Under the pieces are notes generated by a model. The model searched no databases, was not told where the DNA came from, and was given only the letters and a program-made list of their open reading frames with translations. 64,000 bases of DNA, from contig NZ_CP011774.1 in NCBI RefSeq assembly GCF_001412535.1, positions 1,979,501 through 2,043,500 of the forward strand, written 5' to 3'. Positions 54,536 through 63,505 of the stretch are shown one piece after another (the first letter of the stretch is position 1; each line of letters opens with the position of its first letter). The position numbers and the translations under genes are program-made. Source of the DNA: Limnohabitans sp. 63ED37-2 (GTDB lineage Bacteria; Pseudomonadota; Gammaproteobacteria; Burkholderiales; Burkholderiaceae_C).

Positions 54536-56488
54536 ATGAAGCTCATAAAGGCGCACATAACCAACTATAAAAGTGTCCTTGACACGGGTGAGTTCACGTT
54601 GGCTGGCGTTACCTGCCTCGTTGGGAAGAACGAGTCAGGTAAAACAACTGTTTTGCAAGCGCTGGAGCGCATCAACCCGGTCGACAAATCCAAGAAGATA
54701 TTCGACAAGGACCTTGAGTATCCACGCGGCTATCTGGCCGAGTATGAAGACCGCCATGGCGACAAAGAAGCGCGAGTCATTACAACGACGTGGATTCTTG
54801 ATGCGGAGGACGTCGGCGCTGTGGAGGCTGAGCTGGGAGAGAACTGCCTCAAGTCGCACGAGATTGAGGTAGCCAAAGATTACGGGCAAGACACTCGAAG
54901 TTGGACTATTTCGCTCGACGAAGCGCAGATCGTCAGTTCTTTGCTCACACGCTATGGGGTCAAGGCTGTGGAAAAGAAGCAACTAAACGTCACTTCGATT
55001 AAAGACTTCGTGGCAAAAGTGGCCGCTCTTGCGGATGCCTCAGCCGAGGCCAAAGCTGCAGTCGCACAGGTGGAAAAATTCCGTAGCGGAAGCGTAACCT
55101 TCAAGGCCGTCGACATCCTAATCGGCCGAATGCCTGAATTTCTTTATTTCTCAAGTTACGACCGCATGGATGGACGCGTGCAGCTCGAGGCGTTAGAAGC
55201 GGCTCGGGCTGGTAATGTACTTAATTCGGGGCAGCAAATCTTCCTGGATTTTCTGGATTTTGCTGGTACCAGCGCCCAAGAATTACAGAGCGCCACTACT
55301 TTCGAGAAGCTAAAAGCCAAGGTGGAAGCTGCCTCGATTTCGATTTCCAAGCAGGTTTTTTCATATTGGTCTCAGAATAAGAACCTGAAGGTCGAATTCA
55401 CTCTCGAGGCCGGTCGCAGTGGCGACCCGTCGCCATTCAATAATGGCTACGTCATGCACACGCGTATTCGCAACAAGCTGCATGACATGACCGTTCCGTT
55501 CGATGACCGCAGTGCCGGCTTCACTTGGTTCTTTTCGTTCTTGGTGAAATTCTCACAAGTCCAGAAACGGCAGGGTAACGTAATCATCCTTCTGGACGAG
55601 CCGGGCTTAAATCTGCACGCCAAGGCACAAAGTGACCTCCTTCGATATTTCAAAGAAAAGCTGGAGCCTAAACACCAGGTCATCTACACGACCCACTCTC
55701 CATTCATGGTGCCTACTGAGAACATTATGTCGGTTCGCACAGTGGAAGATGTCGTCGTCTACCGCCAAGGAGAAGAGCCTGCAGTGCTTGGTACGAAAGT
55801 GGGCGATGAGGCGCTGAGCACCGACCGTGATACGCTGTTTCCCCTGCAGGGAGCACTTGGCTACGAGTTGAGTCAGTCTCTGTTCGTCGGGGAACACACG
55901 TTGATCGTGGAAGGTCCATCTGATGTTCTGTATGTCCAAGCGTTTTCCAACGCCCTTAAAGCTCTTGGCCGCAAGCATCTAGATCCCCGCTGGACACTTT
56001 GCCCTGCAGGCGGAGTGGATAAGGTCTGGGCCTTCGTTTCTCTATTTGGCGGTAACAAGCTGCATGTTGCCGCGCTCATCGACTACGCGAACGGGCAGAA
56101 GAACAACGTCGAGAAGCTCCGCAAGAGTCAGTTGCTGCGTGACGGACACGTAATTCTTGCTACTGACTTCTGTGGCCAAGCTGAAGCGGATACGGAGGAC
56201 TTGCTCGGCGACGATTTGTTTTTGGAACTCGTCAACGCCGCATACGATATCGCGGACGAAAAGAAATTAGTTTCGGCGACATTGCCGGCTGGGCCTGGTG
56301 CGAACCTGCGCATTGTCCCCAAAGTAGAGGCAGCAATGAAGCTCGTGGCAAGCGCCAGGGAGTTCGACCACTTTCATCAGGCATCTTGGTTAATTCAGAA
56401 TCCGACCGTGCTTGATGCAACACGACACGCAACTGCCTTCCATCGCTTCGAAGTACTGTTTGAAGAACTTAACAAACTACTGGCATAA
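54536..56488 (+). CDS. OLD-family ATPase/TOPRIM endonuclease (class 1-like)
   Basis: 650 aa. SMC/ABC-type ATPase: Walker A GKNESGKTT (30-38), a long helical insertion, Walker B LLDEPGLNLHAKAQ (about 351-364), and THSPFM switch region. C-terminal TOPRIM nuclease: IVEGPSDVLYV (about 457-467) with the conserved Glu and ALIDYANGQK. No helicase (GajB-like) gene is adjacent, so it is a stand-alone OLD protein; such nucleases are often anti-phage. Start at 54536 has GGGGAGA 5-7 nt upstream. Confidence 0.85.
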   Translation: MKLIKAHITNYKSVLDTGEFTLAGVTCLVGKNESGKTTVLQALERINPVDKSKKIFDKDLEYPRGYLAEYEDRHGDKEARVITTTWILDAEDVGAVEAELGENCLKSHEIEVAKDYGQDTRSWTISLDEAQIVSSLLTRYGVKAVEKKQLNVTSIKDFVAKVAALADASAEAKAAVAQVEKFRSGSVTFKAVDILIGRMPEFLYFSSYDRMDGRVQLEALEAARAGNVLNSGQQIFLDFLDFAGTSAQELQSATTFEKLKAKVEAASISISKQVFSYWSQNKNLKVEFTLEAGRSGDPSPFNNGYVMHTRIRNKLHDMTVPFDDRSAGFTWFFSFLVKFSQVQKRQGNVIILLDEPGLNLHAKAQSDLLRYFKEKLEPKHQVIYTTHSPFMVPTENIMSVRTVEDVVVYRQGEEPAVLGTKVGDEALSTDRDTLFPLQGALGYELSQSLFVGEHTLIVEGPSDVLYVQAFSNALKALGRKHLDPRWTLCPAGGVDKVWAFVSLFGGNKLHVAALIDYANGQKNNVEKLRKSQLLRDGHVILATDFCGQAEADTEDLLGDDLFLELVNAAYDIADEKKLVSATLPAGPGANLRIVPKVEAAMKLVASAREFDHFHQASWLIQNPTVLDATRHATAFHRFEVLFEELNKLLA

Positions 56489-56738
56489 GAAGCCTTGACA
56501 TCCTTATCGTAGGCCGAAGAATCGTGGAGGCAAATAGCACCATGGTCTGGAGCACTTTTTATTTTCCATACTAAAGTGAAAACGTCAAAACTTTTTACGC
56601 CTGACAATGAGTTTCAGCACTTAGCTTATTTTGGAAGGACCTTGATTAGTTAATACTAATTTCGACCCCGCTGAAGTAACGATTGCCCAAAGCTAACCTA
56701 AGGGCTATTGAATTAGCTAAAACTTGCAGTTACTGCAA
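56489..56738. other. Intergenic, between convergent OLD nuclease and integrase genes
   Basis: AT-rich. TTTTTACGCCTGACAATG near 56590 faintly resembles the TTTACGCTTGACAAC block of the hairpin repeat at 41301. No terminator hairpin is convincing. Confidence 0.35.
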
Positions 56739-57776
56739 CTAAATTTCTATACGTTTCAACACATCCAACTTTTGCTCTAACGTATATCCAATCGTGCCAT
56801 ACGTTTGAAACTCAGATGCAAACCTCGATGCATGTCCTGTAATGCTTTCGGCCAAAGGTATAGAAATATTGTTTTGAGCCTTCATCCTGTCAATCAACGC
56901 ATGCCTGAACATATGGCTCCTGAATTCAAGTTCAGCCAAGTATTTGTTCATAATTGCTGAGCAGCTACTGTTGCCACCCAAATGTGCATAGCTTGGAGTC
57001 AGCCACTCACTGCCCTGCTCTTTTGCAAGTTCTACCAATCTCCCTGCAGCCCAAAGCGAAATACCAATTAGTGGAATCGCGCGAATGCTACTTTTAGTCT
57101 TTCGATCAGACAATTCATTGCGGCGAATCCAAATATGCGGAATTGGATGATCTAGTACACAGTCCTCCCGCTTAGCAAAGACTGGCTCAGATAATCGCAT
57201 TCCCGTATTCAGCTGCATCAAGCCAATTAATTTGTATGGTTGCTTCGGTTTGAACAACAATTTCTTTTTGACTTCTTGAATTAATTCAGGAGTGATTGTT
57301 CGCATTGGGCGTCTTTCCCTGCCCTCTCCTGCAATTCGAAGCCCGCGAAATGGACTCAATCTGTTGATGTCCAAATGTTTGAATGCCAAATTCAACATTG
57401 CATTCAAAATTGCGGTTTGTTTTCTAACAGTCACTGGTTTCAAGTCTTGCTGCAACAAATGATCACGTAAATTACAGATATGAATGTGTCGCAATTCATA
57501 CAAATACAAATTGCCGTTTAAATTCACAAAATTGTTGAACGCATTGATAGCATCAATTTGAAATTTGTAAGTGCCAGAAGAATGGCTTTCGTTCAAATAT
57601 ATGTTTAGAGCGTCAGAAAGCTTGGGAAATTCACCGTTGATTTTTCTAGAAAAATAATTTGACAGCAATTCCGATAGAAATTCCTCTTCAAATTCCACAT
57701 CTCTGACTTTGATGATTCTGCGAATTTGAACTTCAGGCTCTAAATTCAAAATTGAAATTTCATTTTTTGAATTCAT
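56739..57776 (-). CDS. Tyrosine recombinase/phage-type integrase
   Basis: 345 aa. N-terminal SAM-like DNA-binding region (about 40-140), catalytic residues R194 (TGMRLSEP), H288 and R291 (HMFRHALIDR), H315 (ITGHASRF) and Y326 (QTYGTIGY). All are present, so it is probably active. Low-GC codon use. It could be the enzyme that integrated the island, or part of an embedded element. Confidence 0.88.
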   Translation of the reverse strand: MNSKNEISILNLEPEVQIRRIIKVRDVEFEEEFLSELLSNYFSRKINGEFPKLSDALNIYLNESHSSGTYKFQIDAINAFNNFVNLNGNLYLYELRHIHICNLRDHLLQQDLKPVTVRKQTAILNAMLNLAFKHLDINRLSPFRGLRIAGEGRERRPMRTITPELIQEVKKKLLFKPKQPYKLIGLMQLNTGMRLSEPVFAKREDCVLDHPIPHIWIRRNELSDRKTKSSIRAIPLIGISLWAAGRLVELAKEQGSEWLTPSYAHLGGNSSCSAIMNKYLAELEFRSHMFRHALIDRMKAQNNISIPLAESITGHASRFASEFQTYGTIGYTLEQKLDVLKRIEI

Positions 57777-58074
57777 TTTTAAATTTGATGGAAATTATTT
57801 GCAAATTTAATTTCAATTTTCAGAATGAGCAATCAGCATCTATTGCAATTTGAAATTGACGCTACAAACATTCAAAAATTAGCATTAGCAACACATCAAA
57901 TTGCCCCTGCAGCATGTTGCAATTTCACTTGAAATTCGCTTCGTTAAACGATTTGAAAACGACAGCGCTACGCTTAAATTAAAGCATCTGTAGCACGTCA
58001 TTTTCCTGAAGAAATTTTCGCAAATGAGCAGATTTTTCAAGCAATACGCTGTTTCAATCTGCATAAATATTGTT
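57777..58074. promoter_or_regulatory. AT-rich divergent intergenic region with repeated AATTTGAAATT-like palindromes
   Basis: TTGCAATTTGAAATTG near 57843 and TTGCAATTTCACTTGAAATT near 57917 share half-sites, and several AAATTTG/CAAATTT pairs lie beside the integrase start. A regulator or recombinase binding region is possible; no regulator can be assigned. Confidence 0.35.
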
Positions 58075-58266
58075 ATGAAAATTTCTGAAATTGAAACCCC
58101 AAAAACGCCTGAGCAAGCGCGTCTAAATCAGCTCAAAGCAGCAAGTGACAGAGCAAAGAATGCAGTGAAACAAGAGCGTCAAAAACAAAAGATACAAAGC
58201 GCCCAAAAGACATTGCAAACTTTGCGAAATCCAACTGCCATAAAACCTATAAAGCCAGTTGGCTAG
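58075..58266 (+). CDS. Small basic coiled-coil protein, unknown
   Basis: 63 aa from ATG 58075 (an in-frame ATG at 58024 would add 17). Lys/Gln/Ala-rich: TPEQARLNQLKAASDRAKNA then VKQERQKQKIQSAQKTLQ, likely one long helix. Short proteins of this kind occur on plasmids and integrative elements; no function known to me. Confidence 0.5.
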   Translation: MKISEIETPKTPEQARLNQLKAASDRAKNAVKQERQKQKIQSAQKTLQTLRNPTAIKPIKPVG

Positions 58267-58337
58267 CCAATTCAAAATTTACAATCAAATAAAGAACTGA
58301 AGTTGGTTTTGAAATGCACTGCTTCAATAGATACGCT

Positions 58338-58787
58338 TTAACTCAAATCGCGTCCGAAACCAGCATTGACTAATTTACTGATCACGTTGATTCGCTCATC
58401 TAGCTCGCCTTGCTCTACTGCTGCTCGCAATACTTCAAGAGCTGTAATAACAGCAGCCAAATTTTCCACTTCAATACTATTTTTTCCTTCAATCACCTCT
58501 AGAACTCGTGCACCATAACGAACATTGATACATATCTTTCCTTGTTCATTTGACCACCACCATGGCTTGAGACGCTTTGGAACTTCTATTTCCCGTTGCT
58601 CCCCAGATTCCAGGTCTGTGATCTTGCGAACCTTTACCGCTTTGAATTTCTTACCAGACTGGGTAGCCTTTGCCAGTTGAATTTGTTCACTAATTTTGTT
58701 GGCTAATTTTTGTCTTTTAACAAGCAAGGGATTCGAATTCTCTCGCCGCTCCATAGATATGAATTTCAGCTTACTAAGCGCAGACAT
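58338..58787 (-). CDS. DUF6641-like accessory protein
   Basis: 149 aa from ATG 58787, which has GGAG 8 nt upstream. MSALSKLKFI, NPLLVKRQKLANKISEQI and the distinctive VPKRLKPWWWSNEQGKICIN followed by VRYGARVLE resemble DUF6641 proteins of Burkholderiales mobile elements. Function unknown. It lies 106 bp downstream of the disrupted polymerase-like gene on the same strand. Confidence 0.65.
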   Translation of the reverse strand: MSALSKLKFISMERRENSNPLLVKRQKLANKISEQIQLAKATQSGKKFKAVKVRKITDLESGEQREIEVPKRLKPWWWSNEQGKICINVRYGARVLEVIEGKNSIEVENLAAVITALEVLRAAVEQGELDERINVISKLVNAGFGRDLS

Positions 58788-58893
58788 TTTTGACTCCATT
58801 TTGTAGATAAGGAGTACAAATTTATTTTCTGACTTGCGTGTTGGGCAACCGATCCAAGTAAAACCCGTCAATTTGGAAGGAAACTCTCTTGCT

Positions 58894-60179
58894 CTATTTA
58901 GACAAAGTAATGATGGAATTTTGTGGAACGTATCCTTTTGCAAGCGCTTCTTCTGCTGCAATTCGTCTTTTGTGCTCAAGCTCTTCTCGTTCAGCATTCA
59001 AGGACTTAGCTTGATAACGAGTCAGCTCTTCAGGCGTTAAGTGCCAATATGGATTTACCGTTTGCTCACGCATCCGCCATTCAATCAAATCTTTTAAATT
59101 TGCACCTAACCGTGGTTTAAAGAATATTGCATCGTGCACATTTGCAATCGGAGTACGTCCATTTTCAAGTGCAGTCTGTCTGACGATGTCCATTACCGCT
59201 GTTTCACTATGCTGGTACAGATATGCCATGACTTTTGATTTGCTTAGCCGGCCGCTATCTGTTTGCAATACAGATTCTTTGCTTTGTAGTGGTTGCGACT
59301 TTTTGAAAGCAGCAAATAGATAGTCATCGAGTGTATTTTGCTCTTTAATGAAACCTTGTACTGCCACATCATTTAAAAATCGTTCTCTCTCATCCTTGTT
59401 TTTAATGATGTCAACCAATGCTGGATTAGTCCAATTTCCGAATGAGTCTCGCCAACCCTGTCCTACTTGTCGAGCACCAAAGCTAATTGCTGTAAATGCT
59501 TTTTTAAGCAACACAGTTTGATAATCTTTGGGGACATTACTAGAACTTGTAAAAACGTAGTGTTTTACAGTATTCATAAAGTCAGCTTTATTCTCAAGGT
59601 ACAGTAGCGACCATCTGAAATGCCCTTTCAAATTGATCTCTAGACCTTGATCCAGCATGTAGTTTCTTGCAAACCCCATCTTCCATGCAATGACACTACT
59701 TCGGATGTCATATTCCCAGCAATCTCCCAGCATTGCACGACGCAATTCTTTGTTTACGTTTTGTACGCTGGTACCTTCATAGTACATACGGCCAAATGGA
59801 CTGGGCTTTTTACGCTGTACAAAATATCCTTTTGTATGTTTTGCCACGCCAATAATCGTCAGCGCTTGCCGCAATGCTGTGTCTTTTTTGGCACCTTTGA
59901 TGTGCTGTGATTCTGTTTCAAGCCAAATAACGTAGGCTTTAACGGATTCAATATCTACAGGTACCCAGTCAAACAATTTCTGTAACTTCTCATCCTTCCA
60001 TTCAACTTTGAATTCAGGATACAGAAAATCAAATAAAGCAGCATTGCTAATTTCATCGCCACTTAAATAGGCATCGACTTCTTCATCTGTCGCTGCATTT
60101 TCCAAACCAGCAGAAACTGTATTAGAGTCGTCAGTGATTGATGCGAGGTTAGATAGCTTTACCTGCGAATATTTGCCTG
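58894..60179 (-). pseudogene. Polymerase-like protein, C-terminal part (gene split by IS30)
   Basis: The frame is open from the IS edge (60179) to the stop at 58894, about 425 codons; a TTG at 60105 could start 403. Numbered from that TTG: GRMYYEGTSVQ (105-115), D133 in WEYDIRSSVIAW (motif A-like), K201/K202 to G210 in LLKKAFTAISFGAR (motif B-like, close to the K...YG helix of T7 RNA polymerase and family A polymerases), and H324-D325 in ANVHDAIFF (motif C-like HD). The 5' part lies at 61240-61543. Fold assignment is inference from three ordered motifs. Confidence 0.7.
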
Positions 60180-61239
60180 GGCGGATTCAAGTACGAGGTG
60201 CAACAAAGATAAACCCGGTGATGGGTGGCTGAGGATGTCAAGGCATCATGGCCACTCAAACCGCCAAGTCCAAGTTGCCAGATGTACAAGCACCTCAGCC
60301 GAGAAGAACGATACCAAATTCACAGCCTCTTGAAAGCCAAACAGACCATCAGCGAGATCGCCCGTTCATTGGGCAGGAGCCGCAGCACCATCAGCCGCGA
60401 ACTCAGCCGTGGCCGCGGTCAGCGTGGCTATCGCGCCGAACAAGCCTGCGCCAAGGCTTCTGAGCGGGCACAGCGAAGCCGTAATGCCCGCCGTTTAGAT
60501 TCCAAAGTCTGGTCCGATGTGGATTTCTACCTTGGCATTCAATGGAGCCCCGAGCAGATTGCAGGCAAGGTGGCGGTCAGCCATGAGAGCGTCTATTTGT
60601 ATGTCTATGCGAACAAGGCTGCCGGTGGTGATTTACACACGCACCTGCGTAGCCAAAAGCCTCGGCGCAAACGCCACCTGTGCGGGCGTGATAGACGTGG
60701 TCAGATCCCGAACCGCCGCCCGATCAGCGAGAGACCAAGCCACATTGAAGATCGCAAGCAAGTGGGCCACTGGGAAGGTGATACCGTTATTGGCGCGGCT
60801 CACAAACAAGCCATCGTGACACTGGTAGAACGCAAGAGTGGCTTTGCTGTGCTGGCCAAAGTGCCCAACAAGTCTGCTGATTTGGTGGGCCGGGCTATTG
60901 AAGGCATGCTCAAGCCCCTGAGCTCACGGGTGAAGACCTTGACGGTAGACAACGGCAAGGAGTTTGCCGATCACCAGGCCATCGATCAGGCCCTTGGCAT
61001 CCAGACTTACTTTGCCGATCCGTATTGCAGCTGGCAGCGCGGCAGCAACGAGAACTTCAATGGTTTGCTGCGCCAATACATTCCCAAGAAACGGCGCATG
61101 GAAACTGTCACCGATGAGGAGTTGACTATGATCGAAAACAGATTGAATCACCGGCCCAGAAAGCGGCTGGGATTCAAGACACCCCACGAGGTGTTTCACG
61201 CCTCGTTAAACCGTGTTGCAGTTCGTACTTGAATCCGCC
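60180..61239 (+). mobile_element. IS30-family insertion sequence, copy 2 (1060 bp)
   Basis: Same length, inverted repeats and sequence as 33646-34705 as far as I can compare. Flanked by CTG (60177-60179 and 61240-61242), a 3-bp target duplication. Inserted in the polymerase-like gene, transcribed against it. Confidence 0.95.
60282..61232 (+). CDS. IS30-family transposase (copy 2)
   Basis: 316 aa, identical in translation to the first copy (D167, D223, E257). The intact frame and matching inverted repeats suggest that this copy is active and young. Confidence 0.95.
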   Translation: MYKHLSREERYQIHSLLKAKQTISEIARSLGRSRSTISRELSRGRGQRGYRAEQACAKASERAQRSRNARRLDSKVWSDVDFYLGIQWSPEQIAGKVAVSHESVYLYVYANKAAGGDLHTHLRSQKPRRKRHLCGRDRRGQIPNRRPISERPSHIEDRKQVGHWEGDTVIGAAHKQAIVTLVERKSGFAVLAKVPNKSADLVGRAIEGMLKPLSSRVKTLTVDNGKEFADHQAIDQALGIQTYFADPYCSWQRGSNENFNGLLRQYIPKKRRMETVTDEELTMIENRLNHRPRKRLGFKTPHEVFHASLNRVAVRT

Positions 61240-61543
61240 CTGTAAATTTAGAACCCGCCACTACCGTTTCAACTATCTCCAGTTTGTTCTCTCTTAACCA
61301 TTTATGGACTCTAATTTTTTGCGAGCCAATCTGACCGCCCTTGTTGGCTAGATCACTCGTAGAGATGCTGTAAAAACCGAATTTCTTCTCTTCCGGCGTC
61401 AATCCACGCAGTAATGCGGCATTGATCATCGACTCAACAACATTGATGTATTTTTTTAAGGCCCTGTAGGCTGCACCGTAAGGCGTGGGAAAAGATTGCT
61501 CAAGCGCATCTTCGACTGACTGATCTACCGTAATTTTGATCAT
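61240..61543 (-). pseudogene. Polymerase-like protein, N-terminal part (gene split by IS30)
   Basis: ATG 61543 opens MIKITVDQSVEDALEQSFPT; about 101 codons remain before the IS. ISTSDLANKGGQIGSQKIRV and HKWLRENKLEIVE look like a winged-helix DNA-binding segment. Read alone it runs 14 codons into the IS and stops at 61196. Joining it to 60179 minus one CTG gives SKFTG-KYSQVKLSNL in frame, total about 528 aa. Confidence 0.75.
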
Positions 61544-61917
61544 CTCTAGTCCATCCCCTCTTCTCTGTATTCATTGAATTTCAGAGTATTTATTAGGCCA
61601 ATAGAGTTTCAACTTTTCTAAAAAAGTCACACGCATATAGTAATTTAAATCATCCAATTCATGAAATTAATAGAGCACTTGAATCATTGATTGGCATGTG
61701 TAATCACATGCCGAAGGCAAAGCAGTTCCTCTTTTTTTTCAAATAGCAGTTGTGCGCTGGGCTTAAGATGTCGTTTAAAACAAGAGCGAATGTAAGTGAC
61801 TGTCCATCAATTCAGTTCCAAAATTGCCTAATACGTACTAAGGACTACTATGACATCTACACAAACTGAGAGCTGCTAATTTACCAAGCGACTTGCCGTT
61901 GCCATGGTGAACATATA
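61544..61917. other. AT-rich intergenic region, no gene seen
   Basis: 374 bp between two minus-strand genes, holding the putative promoter of the disrupted polymerase-like gene. No open frame, hairpin or repeat of note was found by eye. Confidence 0.4.
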
Positions 61918-62379
61918 TTATTTGCCAGTAGCGGGTAGTGTTCGGTCAATCATCATTTGTATCATTGACTCCATCATCTCCATGCGCTTTTCCAGCATCT
62001 GCTGACGATCCAACATGGTTGCGTTCATGCCCTTGTCACCTTGCGTGCTACCCTTGCCTGCCGCACCACCCATTTGCTTCATCATTCCCATGCCGTCCTG
62101 CATCACCTTCATGTGCTCAGCCATTAGTGCTTGACGCTCATCTGGTGTTTTGGCTGCTGCCATCTTTTCGTGCATCACCAGCATTTCTTTCATGTGCTTG
62201 TCCATTAAAGCCATCTTGTCTGCACTCACTGGATTGGTCGGTGATTTCTTAGCCGTTGCAGCTGGTGCCGTTGTTCCAGCTGGATGGTGATCTTTATGCT
62301 CATCGGCATTTTGGGCAAAAGAACCCATCGAAGCTGCAGCGACACAGAATCCAATGATTGAATTGCGAATATTGGTCAT
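61918..62379 (-). CDS. Exported methionine/histidine-rich protein, possibly copper-binding
   Basis: 153 aa with Sec signal ending near SFAQNA. The mature protein begins DEHKDHHPAG and is rich in Met in helical HMKEMLVMHEKMAAAKTPDE, HMKVMQDGMGMMKQM and MEMMESMIQMMID segments, a composition common in periplasmic copper-binding or chaperone-like proteins. No named domain recognised. Confidence 0.7.
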   Translation of the reverse strand: MTNIRNSIIGFCVAAASMGSFAQNADEHKDHHPAGTTAPAATAKKSPTNPVSADKMALMDKHMKEMLVMHEKMAAAKTPDERQALMAEHMKVMQDGMGMMKQMGGAAGKGSTQGDKGMNATMLDRQQMLEKRMEMMESMIQMMIDRTLPATGK

Positions 62380-62625
62380 GATTTTCCTTTTGCAAATTTG
62401 AGAGCAGCCACGTTAGCAAACCCATTGTTTGCTTGAGTAGCACCGAACCTCGATACCTAGTGTTTGCACTCGGCTAACTGGAGGTCCGCCACAATCATTC
62501 CGCAGGCCTCGTTGGCCACCATAAACTTTATTCTTTCGACCATCTTGATGCTGGTCAATAAACTTCTAGCTTAGACTATGAAAACCATGGACATACATGG
62601 CATACCTTGCCATGTAAAGCAAAAC
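62380..62625. other. Intergenic region, no gene seen
   Basis: ATGGACATACATGGCATACC near 62588 holds a short direct repeat (ACATGGCATACC/TTGCCATGTAAA area). No clear terminator or open frame. Confidence 0.3.
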
Positions 62626-63006
62626 TCAGTACTCACTAGGAAGCATGATCACCCAATGCTCTCCATCCCAACTTGCATAGAGTGTTAAAGCATTCAATGG
62701 GAAATCCGTGTAAGGAATTTCTTGTCTAGCGTGCTCAGTGCCATTGCCATCCTCATAGATCATCAACGCACGGGCTTGATTAACCTGTACTTTAATAAGT
62801 ACAAACCAATCTGCAATACCGATCTCAGCTAGATGGCTTGCGATTGCATCCATCATCCAAAAACACTTGCCCTGCTCTGCCAAATACTTTGTACCGTCCG
62901 TTAACAAGTGTTTGCGACTAATCCGGTAGTACTTTGTAGTACCCGTAAAGTGTGCCAATGTGTTGCTATCTAATCCATGACTAGCCAACTCAATTTGCGT
63001 CTTCAT
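62626..63006 (-). CDS. DUF6876-like protein
   Basis: 126 aa. LAHFTGTTKYYRISRKHLLT, DGTKYLAEQGKCFWMMDAI and LYASWDGEHWVIMLPSEY match the DUF6876 pattern found on plasmids and integrative elements. No catalytic motif. Function unknown. Confidence 0.65.
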   Translation of the reverse strand: MKTQIELASHGLDSNTLAHFTGTTKYYRISRKHLLTDGTKYLAEQGKCFWMMDAIASHLAEIGIADWFVLIKVQVNQARALMIYEDGNGTEHARQEIPYTDFPLNALTLYASWDGEHWVIMLPSEY

Positions 63007-63505
63007 CTTGTGTCCTTTTCCAGTGTCTTACTGCAGTTTTATTTCAGACAAAGAAAAGAACAACCTTCTTTTGGTAACCCGATAAATTGAACGGATACCA
63101 AGTTTTTCAAATTTAAAACAGCAAATTTATTGAACTTGATTGCGCTAGTTGAAGCGTATGCGGCAAGTTAAAACGCCCTGCACAGCTTTAAAGATACGCT
63201 TCACTACAGTGGATGCTGAGCAAGCTGAAAAACGCTTGTAGAGCTTGTATTTGGGTCAACGCTGGTTATCCACAGCGAGCGTGAGTTATCCACAAAAAAT
63301 CTATGAAAATCAACATTTATAAAGATTTCGAACAATGACTATTGAAATCATTGAAGATTTTTTCAGTCAAAAAGTTATCCACAGTCAGTCCAATTCGCCC
63401 TGCTCTAACTCGATAACCCGCCAAATTGGACGGACTCAGGTTGCTCTGATTAATATGTGAAAACACAATGCAATTAACGCAAACACATGATTTAGGAGAA
63501 CTTGA
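63007..63505. promoter_or_regulatory. Origin-like AT-rich region with three DnaA boxes
   Basis: Three perfect TTATCCACA sites in the same orientation at 63266-63274, 63286-63294 and 63375-63383, around an AT-rich stretch (63295-63374). Also an inverted TTGGTA/TACCAA pair near 63070-63100 and two related CGATAA...TTG(A/G)ACGGA blocks near 63082 and 63420. No gene is supported here. Confidence 0.65.

Noticed and set aside
33646..61239. Composite transposon bounded by two IS30 copies
   Set aside because: Each copy has its own 3-bp duplication (TTT and CTG), and the span crosses the core/island boundary, so the two are separate insertions.
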